A stretch of DNA of 13,388 nucleotides from Nanohaloarchaea archaeon PL-Br10_U2g27 (GTDB lineage: Archaea > Nanohalarchaeota > Nanosalinia > Nanosalinales > Nanosalinaceae), in contig LKMX01000016.1 in the NCBI GenBank assembly GCA_001564035.1, positions 1-13,388 on the forward strand. Reading direction: 5' to 3'. The notes under the pieces were generated by a model. That model worked only from the letters and a program-made list of their open reading frames with translations, searched no databases and was not told where the DNA came from. Shown here piece by piece: positions 1-5,869 of this stretch (positions are counted from its first letter, which is position 1; the number at the start of each line of letters is the position of its first letter). Made by a program: the position numbers and the translations under genes.

Positions 1-699
1 GCGGATTTTGTGTTTGAAAATGATGCTCACGAGTATCATGAACGGTTTATGGAGGATATAGTCTACAGCTCTGAAATACCTGAGATACTTGATCGCTATG
101 ATTTAGACACTGATTATATACTGGATGAGTCGAACTTTGGTCTCTTGGAGAGAGACTTACCTGATCTGTGTGCTGATCGTTTAGATTACTCTCTCCGAGA
201 CTTGAAAGTTCACGAAAATTTAGAGGTAACGCATTTTTTGGAAGGCCTAACTGTCGATGAAGGAAAGTTTGTATTCAAAAATAAAGAAGTTGCTAGAGAG
301 TTCTCTGAAAAATTTATTTATGCGGATAAAAGTTGGTGGGCTAACCCTAGAGAAGTAGCGATTTACCACTTATTTGCACAAGCGCTGAAAAAGGCCTTGG
401 AAACAGGTATTATCAAAGAAAAAGACTTGTTCACAACCGATAGGACTCTCCTTCAAAAGCTGGAAAGTTCTGAGAATAAAGAGGTAAAGGAACTTTTAGA
501 CCTTCTTGAAACCGGTATAGAGGTGGAGCTTGGAGAAGATTATGATTTTGTTGAGACTACTAAGGCTCGTGCCGTAGATCCCGAGGTTAAAGGAACGGCT
601 GAAAGGGTTTCTAAAATTTATCCGGGACTAGAGAAAAAGATTGAGGAGCACAGAGAGGAAGTTTTGAAAGGTTATAAGATAAAGGTTGTAAACTGGTAA
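1..699 (+). CDS. HD-domain phosphohydrolase-like protein, C-terminal part (5' end outside window)
   Basis: The reading frame is open to the left edge (codons at 1, 4 and 7 are sense codons), so the GTG at 10 is probably internal and the gene is truncated by the window. About 230 residues are visible. The segment CADRLDY followed by SLRDL (about nt 169-204) resembles the second conserved Asp region of HD-superfamily metal phosphohydrolases of the dGTPase-like/COG1078 type, which usually reads as an ADR(I/M)DY..RD motif. The N-terminal HD pair itself is not in view. The rest is helical and charged, ending GYKIKVVNW. If the family call is right, the protein hydrolyses a nucleotide or other phosphate ester in the cytoplasm, but no substrate can be named. 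A tRNA gene begins 5 bp after the stop, and its probable TATA box lies inside the last codons of this gene. Codons often end in T or G, unlike most neighbouring genes. Confidence 0.55.
   Translation, partial: ADFVFENDAHEYHERFMEDIVYSSEIPEILDRYDLDTDYILDESNFGLLERDLPDLCADRLDYSLRDLKVHENLEVTHFLEGLTVDEGKFVFKNKEVAREFSEKFIYADKSWWANPREVAIYHLFAQALKKALETGIIKEKDLFTTDRTLLQKLESSENKEVKELLDLLETGIEVELGEDYDFVETTKARAVDPEVKGTAERVSKIYPGLEKKIEEHREEVLKGYKIKVVNW
672..678 (+). promoter_or_regulatory. Putative TATA box of tRNA-Arg
   Basis: TTATAAG is centred about 30 bp upstream of the first tRNA base (705), which would place a start a few bases before the mature 5' end. It lies inside the 3' end of the HD-domain gene, so the tRNA could be transcribed independently of that gene. 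This rests on position and sequence only. Confidence 0.5.
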
Positions 700-704
700 A
701 TACA

Positions 705-779
705 GGGCCCGTAGCTCAGTCTGGACAGAGCATTCGGCTTCGGACCGAAAGGTCCAGGGTTCAAATCCCTGCGGGCTCG
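705..779 (+). tRNA. tRNA-Arg (anticodon UCG)
   Basis: A full cloverleaf can be folded by eye. The acceptor stem pairs 705-711 with 772-778 and has one G-T pair (706/777). The D stem pairs GCTC 714-717 with GAGC 728-731. The anticodon stem pairs TTCGG 733-737 with CCGAA 745-749, around a 7-base loop CTTCGGA whose anticodon is TCG at 740-742. The variable region is 5 bases (750-754). The T stem pairs CAGGG 755-759 with CCCTG 767-771, around the loop TTCAAAT. The discriminator base is G779. CCA is not encoded and must be added after transcription. No intron is present. C35 in the anticodon fits arginine identity. It reads CGA and, by wobble, related CGN codons. Confidence 0.95.
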
Positions 780-844
780 TAAAAAAACTTATTTTACAGG
801 AAATCGAGTTATGTATAAGAATTTACCGCCATTCTGGGGATTAT

Positions 845-1081
845 ATGCTAGAGTACTCTAGTGAGTTTATTTATTTAGGCCTGACTGCAGGCTACTTAAC
901 TCATAAAGGCCTAGATAGTTTGGCAGATTCTGCTGTAAAAGGAATGACTGAAGCCGAGATTGAAATGACTCTCGATCCTGATAACAGCAAGTTTAGAACA
1001 AACAGAGTATTCAAGTATTATCTGGAAAGAAATATTGAGGACGAGAATCAGGGGGTCGTGGATGTTAGAAGAACCGTATGA
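845..1081 (+). CDS. Small hypothetical protein (78 aa)
   Basis: This 78-residue ORF lies between tRNA-Arg and the convergent pyruvate kinase gene. I do not recognise the family. There is no signal peptide or clear membrane segment. The N-terminal half is mildly hydrophobic (around IYLGLTAGYL), the middle is helical and acidic, and the end is basic (VRRTV). The ATG at 845 follows a weak purine stretch (GGGGA, 837-841), and an AT-rich element (TTATTTTA, about 790-797) could serve as its promoter. A second short frame, ATG at 811 to TAG at 861 (16 codons), overlaps the start in another frame and may be chance. Two AGGCCT palindromes (877, 907) lie in the first 70 bases, both read as Gly-Leu. Its length, start signals and bounded position make a real gene likely but not certain. 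Confidence 0.55.
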   Translation: MLEYSSEFIYLGLTAGYLTHKGLDSLADSAVKGMTEAEIEMTLDPDNSKFRTNRVFKYYLERNIEDENQGVVDVRRTV

Positions 1082-1101
1082 ATAATGAAGAAAAGGGAAA
1101 A

Positions 1102-1140
1102 AGTTTTTTGAGGCCTAAACCGGGTTTAAAGGCCTCTAAA
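1102..1140. terminator. Bidirectional terminator-like hairpin and T tracts between convergent genes
   Basis: The 64-bp gap between the 78-aa ORF and pyk holds a T6 run on the plus strand (1104-1109), followed by an imperfect inverted repeat. GAGGCCT (1110-1116) pairs with AGGCCTC (1130-1136), and AAAC (1117-1120) pairs with GTTT (1124-1127), leaving a CGG loop and a 2-nt bulge. On the minus strand the continuation is T-rich (CTTTTTCCCTTTTC, about 1104-1091). T tracts suit archaeal termination for both convergent genes. The stem is built from two copies of the overrepresented AGGCCT. Confidence 0.5.
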
Positions 1141-1145
1141 GGACT

Positions 1146-2546
1146 CTAAAGGATTTCATTGACTGTTCTGATCTGCATCATGTTTGTTGTTCCTGTCATT
1201 GAGGTGGGTATTCCTGCGCTGAGGATCAAAGTGTCGTCTCCAGATGCTAGATCCAGTTTCTCAAGTCTTTCTGCAGATGACTTGACTAGTTCTTCAACGT
1301 CTTCAGCGAATTCCTGGTAGAAAGGTTTTACGCCCCAAACCAGTTTGAGCTGTCTTTCAACTTCTTCTGAATATGTGAAAGCCACGATCGGTGTTTTAGG
1401 CCTGTATTTTGAGATGTTTCTGGCCGTTGATCCAGAAGTAGTGTGGGCCACAATGTATGATGTTTCCATGTCTTTTGAGGCCTGCCATACGTTTTTGCAT
1501 ATTACCTCGGTCCTGTTTTCCACGCTGTTTTTCACTGTGTGGTGGACCTCGTCTTTGATTGATTCTTCTACGGCCTCACATATTTCTCGCATGGTATTTA
1601 CTGTTTTTACAGGGTATTCTCCTACGGCGGTTTCTCCTGAAAGCATGACTGCGTCTGATCCGTCCATTACTGCGTTTGCAACGTCTGATATCTCTGCTCT
1701 TGTGGCTGTAGGATTTTCTGTCATTGATTCAAGCATCTGTGTAGCAGTTATCACAGGTTTACCCGCTCTATTACATTTCTCTATGATTTCTTTTTGAAGT
1801 CTTGGTACTTCTGCGGCCGGCAGCTCTACTCCCAGATCTCCACGAGCGACCATGACTGCGTCTGTGGCTTCTAGTATCTCGTCAAAGTTTTCAACAGCTT
1901 TGGCGTGCTCAATCTTTGAGATTATATGGGCGTTCGATCCCTCTTCCTCAAGTATTTCTCTTGTCGCGTGAATATCTTTTGCTTGTTTCACGAATGATAA
2001 TGCTATGAAGTCGAATCCGTGTTTTGCTGCGAATCTTATGTCTTTTCTATCTTTTTCTGTCGGTGCTTGAAGACCCACATCTCTGTTAGGCACGTTTACA
2101 GCCTTTCTGTCCGAGATTTCTCCTCCATAAATTACTGTGGCTTCAATAAAATCGCCTGTTTTTTCTACTTCTAACGTGATCAGGCCGTCATCAATTCTTA
2201 TCTCGTCTCCGGGCTCTACATTACTCAAGAGGCCTTCATAGTTCATGTATATTTTTTCATCGTTAGAAGTTTTTTCTCCGAAATGTATTTCGACTTTGCT
2301 TCCTTTTTCTAGCACTGTTCCTTCCTCTACTTTCCCAAGCCTTATTTCAGGGCCTTTAGTGTCGGCCATTATTGCGGTCTTTTCTGATACTCCTCTAACT
2401 GTTTCATAGGTTTTTAGATGAGTTTCGTGATCTACGTGTGAGAAGTTTAGTCTTGCAACATCTACTCCTGCATCTACTAGGTCTGCTAGCTTCTGTTTTG
2501 AAGATGTAGCAGGGCCTATAGTTGCCACAATCTTAGTATTTACCAT
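1146..2546 (-). CDS. pyk: Pyruvate kinase
   Basis: Catalyses the last step of glycolysis, phosphoenolpyruvate plus ADP to pyruvate plus ATP, in the cytoplasm. At 466 aa it has the usual length. Family motifs appear in order: TKIVATIGPA (residues 4-13), ARLNFSH (31-37, with catalytic Arg32 and Asn34), DTKGPEIR (62-69), then the beta-barrel B domain to about 165, FIALSFV, ISKIEHA with the catalytic lysine, VMVARGDLGVELP (metal ligands), TATQMLESM, and DGSDAVMLSGETAVGEYP. The C-terminal regulatory domain follows and ends GTTNMMQIRTVNEIL. The ATG at 2546 is preceded by GAGG at a suitable spacing (minus strand TAGAGGAACATG). It is divergent from the PAN-like gene, with a symmetric TATA box between them, and convergent with the 78-aa ORF. 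Codons mostly end in A or C. Confidence 0.97.
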   Translation of the reverse strand: MVNTKIVATIGPATSSKQKLADLVDAGVDVARLNFSHVDHETHLKTYETVRGVSEKTAIMADTKGPEIRLGKVEEGTVLEKGSKVEIHFGEKTSNDEKIYMNYEGLLSNVEPGDEIRIDDGLITLEVEKTGDFIEATVIYGGEISDRKAVNVPNRDVGLQAPTEKDRKDIRFAAKHGFDFIALSFVKQAKDIHATREILEEEGSNAHIISKIEHAKAVENFDEILEATDAVMVARGDLGVELPAAEVPRLQKEIIEKCNRAGKPVITATQMLESMTENPTATRAEISDVANAVMDGSDAVMLSGETAVGEYPVKTVNTMREICEAVEESIKDEVHHTVKNSVENRTEVICKNVWQASKDMETSYIVAHTTSGSTARNISKYRPKTPIVAFTYSEEVERQLKLVWGVKPFYQEFAEDVEELVKSSAERLEKLDLASGDDTLILSAGIPTSMTGTTNMMQIRTVNEIL

Positions 2547-2601
2547 GTTCCTCTATTAGCCATAAGCTCTTATAAGGCCTGAACGCATTGATTCAAGTTG
2601 A

Positions 2602-2609
2602 TTTATAAA
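2602..2609. promoter_or_regulatory. Symmetric TATA box in the pyk / PAN-like divergent promoter
   Basis: TTTATAAA is a perfect 8-bp palindrome in the 144-bp gap between the start codons at 2546 and 2691. Read on the plus strand it predicts a start near 2632 and a leader of about 58 nt containing the GAGGTG Shine-Dalgarno of the ATPase gene. Read on the minus strand it predicts a start near 2578 and a leader of about 31 nt containing GAGG for pyk. A second TATA-like element (TTATAAG on the minus strand, about 2575-2569) lies about 26 bp from the pyk ATG and is an alternative. AGGCCT copies at 2575 and 2617 flank the box. Confidence 0.5.
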
Positions 2610-2690
2610 GATAAGAAGGCCTTTTGTAACACAGTGATCTGGGTTAAATGGTACAACAAACTCAGGAAGTTTTTAGCCGAGGTGCTTCAA

Positions 2691-3872
2691 ATGTCTGAAC
2701 AGAACAATAAAGACTTAGAAAAAGAAAATAAAGATGGTAAAAAACAAAGAGTACAGTTTCCACAGTATTTTCAACAACAGACAAAGGAGAAGAACCCAAA
2801 CGGCACTAACCTGAAGACTCCTGTCCTGAGAGGAGTAATAGTATCAGAGTTTGACGGCAGCAGAATATGGGTAGAGGCCTCAGGAAACATGAAAGGCCGA
2901 TACGGGGTTGAAGTGCCTCATGGCTATGAACCTGAAGACTTGAGACCCGGAACTGAAGTCGCACTAGATCCTAACACGTTCAAAATAACAGACGTGGTTG
3001 AAAAAGTTAGAGACAGCGAATTCACTCCTGTAACCAGTAAAACAACCTTCCAAGACGTTGGAGGCCTAGATCACGTAATAAAATCCCTTAACTCTAATGT
3101 CGGAGCGCAACTTAACTCCGAGAAATTGGATAAGATTCAGAGCTGGGGGCTTGATATGGATAAATCAATACTATTAATCGGAAGACCGGGTACAGGAAAA
3201 ACTCACTTGGTAAAGGCCTTGAGTAATGAGTATGATGCTGACATGTTCATGATAAACGGCCCTCAACTGGTGGAGAAGTTTATCGGCGAAGGTGCTAAAA
3301 AGGTTAAGAGACTGTATGAGCAGGCTCGCGCGAGTGACAGGCCTGCTATCGTGTTTATTGATGAAATAGATGCTATTGCAAAGAAAAGGCTGGATGATAG
3401 AAGGCATGGTGGTGAAGAAGTTGAGCGTACAATGTCTCAGCTGCTTTCAGAGCTCGATGGCCTTGATTCTGAGGGAGAGGATAATGTGATTTCAGTTTTC
3501 GCTACGAACACTCCTGATATTATGGATCCGGCTCTTTTGAACAGGACTTCTGCTATTGAGGTCCCAGTTCCCGACATGGATGCTAAGAAAGAGATTTTGC
3601 AGGTTCATACTCGCAAACTTGATCTGGATGACAGCGTAGACATTGAATTAGTTGCTTCAGAACTTGATGAGGACTTTACAGGGCGTGACATCAAACAAAT
3701 TGCGAGACAAGCCGCTGTAAATGCTTTAGAAAGGTTTGAAGACGTTACTCAAGCAAAGGTCTCTATGACAGACTTCAATGAAGCCATTAAAGACCTGAAA
3801 GAAGGAAACTTGGGAATCGAGAAGGACTTCCTCGGAAACGAAAACAGGCATCCAGACGAAATGTTTGCATGA
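2691..3872 (+). CDS. PAN-like proteasome-activating AAA ATPase, divergent
   Basis: Probably the hexameric ATPase that unfolds proteins and feeds them into the 20S proteasome. The chosen start (ATG 2691, 393 aa) follows GAGGTG at about 2680-2685. The open frame back to 2598 includes a TATA box, so it is unlikely to be translated. Residues 1-45 are charged and shorter than the usual PAN coiled coil. An OB-fold region follows (about 46-105), then the AAA module: Walker A GRPGTGKT (164-171), pore loop FIG (197-199), Walker B VFIDEIDA (221-228) and sensor-1 ATN (271-273). The second region of homology is odd. Where PAN/Rpt proteins read DPAxLRPGRFDRxIE, this reads DPALLNRTSAIE, about four residues shorter with a single Arg (285). 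The C-terminus MFA resembles the HbYX docking motif with Phe for Tyr. Codons of the middle third end mostly in T or G, unlike both ends. psmB is in the same window. Confidence 0.78.
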   Translation: MSEQNNKDLEKENKDGKKQRVQFPQYFQQQTKEKNPNGTNLKTPVLRGVIVSEFDGSRIWVEASGNMKGRYGVEVPHGYEPEDLRPGTEVALDPNTFKITDVVEKVRDSEFTPVTSKTTFQDVGGLDHVIKSLNSNVGAQLNSEKLDKIQSWGLDMDKSILLIGRPGTGKTHLVKALSNEYDADMFMINGPQLVEKFIGEGAKKVKRLYEQARASDRPAIVFIDEIDAIAKKRLDDRRHGGEEVERTMSQLLSELDGLDSEGEDNVISVFATNTPDIMDPALLNRTSAIEVPVPDMDAKKEILQVHTRKLDLDDSVDIELVASELDEDFTGRDIKQIARQAAVNALERFEDVTQAKVSMTDFNEAIKDLKEGNLGIEKDFLGNENRHPDEMFA

Positions 3873-3907
3873 CTGTACTCGAGCTTCAGTGAGAGTTCAG
3901 GAATCGA

Positions 3908-3924
3908 GAAAATCTATGATTTTC
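3908..3924. repeat. Perfect 7-bp inverted repeat upstream of the amphi-Trp-like gene
   Basis: GAAAATC (3908-3914) and GATTTTC (3918-3924) are exact reverse complements around a 3-nt TAT loop. They lie in the 70-bp gap after the ATPase stop and just before the Shine-Dalgarno of the next gene. The element could be an RNA hairpin that separates the two cistrons or an operator half-site pair. It is AT-rich, so chance remains possible. Confidence 0.35.
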
Positions 3925-3942
3925 AACAAGGAGGCCTAATTA

Positions 3943-4155
3943 ATGGAGAGAGAATTTAACTTGGCAAAAACTGATGCAGCACAATTTCTCCGAGATCTAG
4001 CCGACTCAATTGAAAAAGGCAGTATAGCTCTAGATGGAGAAGACTGGAAAGTGTATCATGAAACAGACAGCAAAGTACCTATGCGGATTTTCAGCGACGA
4101 CAACGGAACGGAGATAGGCCTTAAAATGTTAAAGAAAGATAATAATCAAGTCTAA
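3943..4155 (+). CDS. Small amphi-Trp-domain-like protein (70 aa)
   Basis: A 70-residue acidic protein without signal peptide or membrane segment. Its architecture is an N-terminal beta strand (FNLAKTDAA), an amphipathic helix (AQFLRDLADSIEKGSIAL), then strands around GEDWKVYHE and a closing segment EIGLKMLKK. This matches the layout of amphi-Trp domain proteins, small proteins of unknown biochemical role common in haloarchaea. The match is from pattern memory only. The start is well supported: a strong GGAGG sits 10 bases upstream of the ATG, and its last bases belong to an AGGCCT palindrome (3932-3937). It follows the PAN-like gene by 70 bp on the same strand and may be co-transcribed, with an inverted repeat between them. 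Its 3' end faces the last gene of the psmB cluster only 17 bp away. Confidence 0.55.
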   Translation: MEREFNLAKTDAAQFLRDLADSIEKGSIALDGEDWKVYHETDSKVPMRIFSDDNGTEIGLKMLKKDNNQV

Positions 4156-4169
4156 TCAATTCTAGTCAA

Positions 4170-4183
4170 TTTTTATCGTTTTT
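4170..4183 (+). terminator. T-rich terminator after the amphi-Trp-like gene
   Basis: Two T5 runs (4170-4174 and 4179-4183) follow the stop codon at 4155 by about 15 bases, as expected of archaeal T-tract termination. They overlap the end of the convergent gene. Just upstream, a 10-bp near-tandem repeat (TCTAATCAAT / TCTAGTCAAT, 4151-4170) includes the stop codon. Confidence 0.4.
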
Positions 4184-4442
4184 CAGTGTATTTAATTATT
4201 TTTCCAAGAATTTTCCCTTTCTCCATAGTGCTTGATGAGAGAAGAAAGTCTTGTGAAAGCTTGTATAGATAACCATTCTTATTTTTTAGGTGTGAAATGA
4301 GTTCTTCTGAGTCAGAGCTCTCTGTTCCAGTTTGAATTACTGCTTCAAAGATTTTGAACATTTCAAAGCGTTTTTGGGCCACATCATCTGTGTTGAGCTC
4401 CTCAAACTTTTCACTGGCTTCTTCAAAATCCATATTAGTCAT
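4173..4442 (-). CDS. Hypothetical protein (89 aa), last gene of the psmB-fttA-gatB cluster
   Basis: A predominantly helical, acidic 89-residue protein with a basic C-terminus (KIIKYTEKR). I do not recognise it. It has no cysteines, signal peptide or membrane segment. It starts 15 bp after the gatB stop on the same strand, so it is probably translated from the same message. No clear Shine-Dalgarno precedes the ATG at 4442, and a second Met three codons in (4433) is an alternative start. The position after gatB and the size raise the thought of GatC, but the characteristic GatC N-terminal pattern (hydrophobic helix followed by LxxEE and a later EGVEP-like segment) is not visible, so that name is not justified. 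Confidence 0.6.
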   Translation of the reverse strand: MTNMDFEEASEKFEELNTDDVAQKRFEMFKIFEAVIQTGTESSDSEELISHLKNKNGYLYKLSQDFLLSSSTMEKGKILGKIIKYTEKR

Positions 4443-4457
4443 CTGAAAATAGTTTGT

Positions 4458-5837
4458 TTACTCTAAATGCTTTATTAAGAGTTCTCGAGTCTTTTTGGGG
4501 TCTGCGCCGCCTCCGGTTTTCTGCATTACTTGGCCTACAAGATAATTAATAGCGCTTTCGTCGCCCGATTGGTAGTCTTCTACGGCTTGTGTCTCTGCTT
4601 TAATTACTTCTTCAACTACCTGAGTTACTTCGTCAACTCCAGACTTCTCTAATCCTTTTTCTTCTACAATTTGTTTGATAGGCCTAGGCTCTTCGACTAC
4701 TTCACGTAACGCTTTCTCAGCATTTCTATCGCTTATACCGTCCTCCTCTATCATTTGAAGGAGTTGTGAGAGCCACTCAGTTTTAAGGCCTGATTCGTTG
4801 TAGCCAAGTTCGTTGTAGTTTAATACTTTTTTCAGGTCTCCTGTAAGCATTACTGCTGTAGTTTGAGAATCGTGGCTGTCTGAGAGCTCTTCATAAGTTT
4901 TTGCTAGGCCTGGATCAGATATAAGTGATTCCGCAATCTTGTCTTTGAGACCGTATTCTTCTGTAAATCGCCGGTGCTTTTCCTTCGGCAGTTCCGGTAT
5001 ATCAACTTGTTCTGCTTCTGAAGAGTTCTGCACTGTTAAATCGGGATCGTAAATGTATCCATAGTCTTCTTCTGTTTCTTTATCCCTCATTTTAACTGTT
5101 GACCCCATATCAGGGTTGTATCGCCTAGTATGTTGTTTTACAGCCTTATTTCTTTTAGTTAACTGTTTTTGTCTAGATAATTCATAGTTCAAGGCCTTTT
5201 CGATATCCGAAGTACCTGTAATGTTCTTAATTTCGACTCTTTCGCCACCGTTGATTGAGATGTTGGCATCGCTCTTGATTGAGTAGTCTGATACTGGGCT
5301 GTAAACACCTAAGTATTCAAGTACTTGGGCGAGCTGTTGTAGGTATGCCCGGGCCTCCTCAGGCGACTTCAAGTCGGGATCGGTAACGATCTCAAGCAGT
5401 GGTGTGCCTGCTCTGTTGTAGTCTACTTTGCAGTAATTTTTTTCATGGATAAGTTTTGCGGGGTCTTCTTCAATATGCAGTCTTTTGATCCCGATCTGTT
5501 TTTTTTCATCTCTTATTTTTATTTCGAAACTCCCGTTTTGAGCTACCGGTTTATCGTACTGAGTTATCTGATAGTTCTTTGACATGTCAGGATAGAAATA
5601 CGTCTTACGCGCGAACTCTGACTTTTTATTAAAATCTAGTTCAAGCGCTTTGCAAACTTTGAAGGCCTGTTTAAGCACTTCTTTGTTGGTTCTTGGTTTT
5701 GAACCTGGATGGCCTAAACACGTTGGACAGACGTTTGTGTTCGGTTCTTCATTTTGTTTGTTGGCACAGCTGCAGAAGAGTTTGGACTCTGTGTCGAGCT
5801 GTAAATGTGTTTCTAGGCCTATTTTTACGTCTGTCAT
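4458..5837 (-). CDS. gatB: Asp/Glu-tRNA(Asn/Gln) amidotransferase subunit B
   Basis: GatB activates misacylated Asp-tRNA(Asn) or Glu-tRNA(Gln) and transfers ammonia supplied by the GatA amidase subunit, giving Asn- or Gln-tRNA. The sequence opens with IGLETHLQL (family: IGLEVHxQL). A four-cysteine zinc site follows at Cys22, Cys24, Cys37 and Cys40 (CSC ... CPTC). Next come YFYPDMSKNYQITQYD (about 80-95), HIEEDPAKLIH, VDYNRAGTPLLEIVTDPD and SIKSDANISI, and the C-terminal helical YqeY-like tail ends with TGGGADPKKTRELLIKHLE. At 459 aa it fits GatB and lacks the AspRS-like insertion of archaeal GatE. GatA and GatC are not in the window, so its tRNA substrate cannot be decided here. It starts 32 bp after the fttA stop and is probably in the same operon. 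Confidence 0.93.
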   Translation of the reverse strand: MTDVKIGLETHLQLDTESKLFCSCANKQNEEPNTNVCPTCLGHPGSKPRTNKEVLKQAFKVCKALELDFNKKSEFARKTYFYPDMSKNYQITQYDKPVAQNGSFEIKIRDEKKQIGIKRLHIEEDPAKLIHEKNYCKVDYNRAGTPLLEIVTDPDLKSPEEARAYLQQLAQVLEYLGVYSPVSDYSIKSDANISINGGERVEIKNITGTSDIEKALNYELSRQKQLTKRNKAVKQHTRRYNPDMGSTVKMRDKETEEDYGYIYDPDLTVQNSSEAEQVDIPELPKEKHRRFTEEYGLKDKIAESLISDPGLAKTYEELSDSHDSQTTAVMLTGDLKKVLNYNELGYNESGLKTEWLSQLLQMIEEDGISDRNAEKALREVVEEPRPIKQIVEEKGLEKSGVDEVTQVVEEVIKAETQAVEDYQSGDESAINYLVGQVMQKTGGGADPKKTRELLIKHLE

Positions 5838-5869
5838 AATTTGTTCTTGTCGGCTAATGTTTTTAGAAG

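Noticed and set aside
705..779. tRNA-Arg as an integration site
   Set aside because: No repeated tRNA 3' end, integrase or foreign cargo is seen downstream.
811..861. 16-codon ORF overlapping the start of the 78-aa gene
   Set aside because: It is too short, has no Shine-Dalgarno and no recognisable content. It could be an upstream leader ORF, but nothing supports this.
1345..1797. 150-codon open frame antisense to pyk
   Set aside because: It lies entirely within a well-supported pyruvate kinase gene, has no domain or start signal, and arises from the third-base bias of the opposite strand.
2598..2690. Upstream extension of the PAN-like ORF to an earlier ATG
   Set aside because: The extra 31 codons contain the TATA box (2602-2609), have no family similarity and lack a Shine-Dalgarno. 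ATG 2691 has GAGGTG at good spacing.
3813..3910. 11-bp direct repeat GGAATCGAGAA (3813 and 3900) as an attachment site
   Set aside because: There is no integrase, no tRNA and no mobile-gene cargo between the copies, which are only 87 bp apart. Likely chance.
4173..4442. orf89 as GatC
   Set aside because: Size and position fit, but the characteristic GatC N-terminal pattern is not visible.
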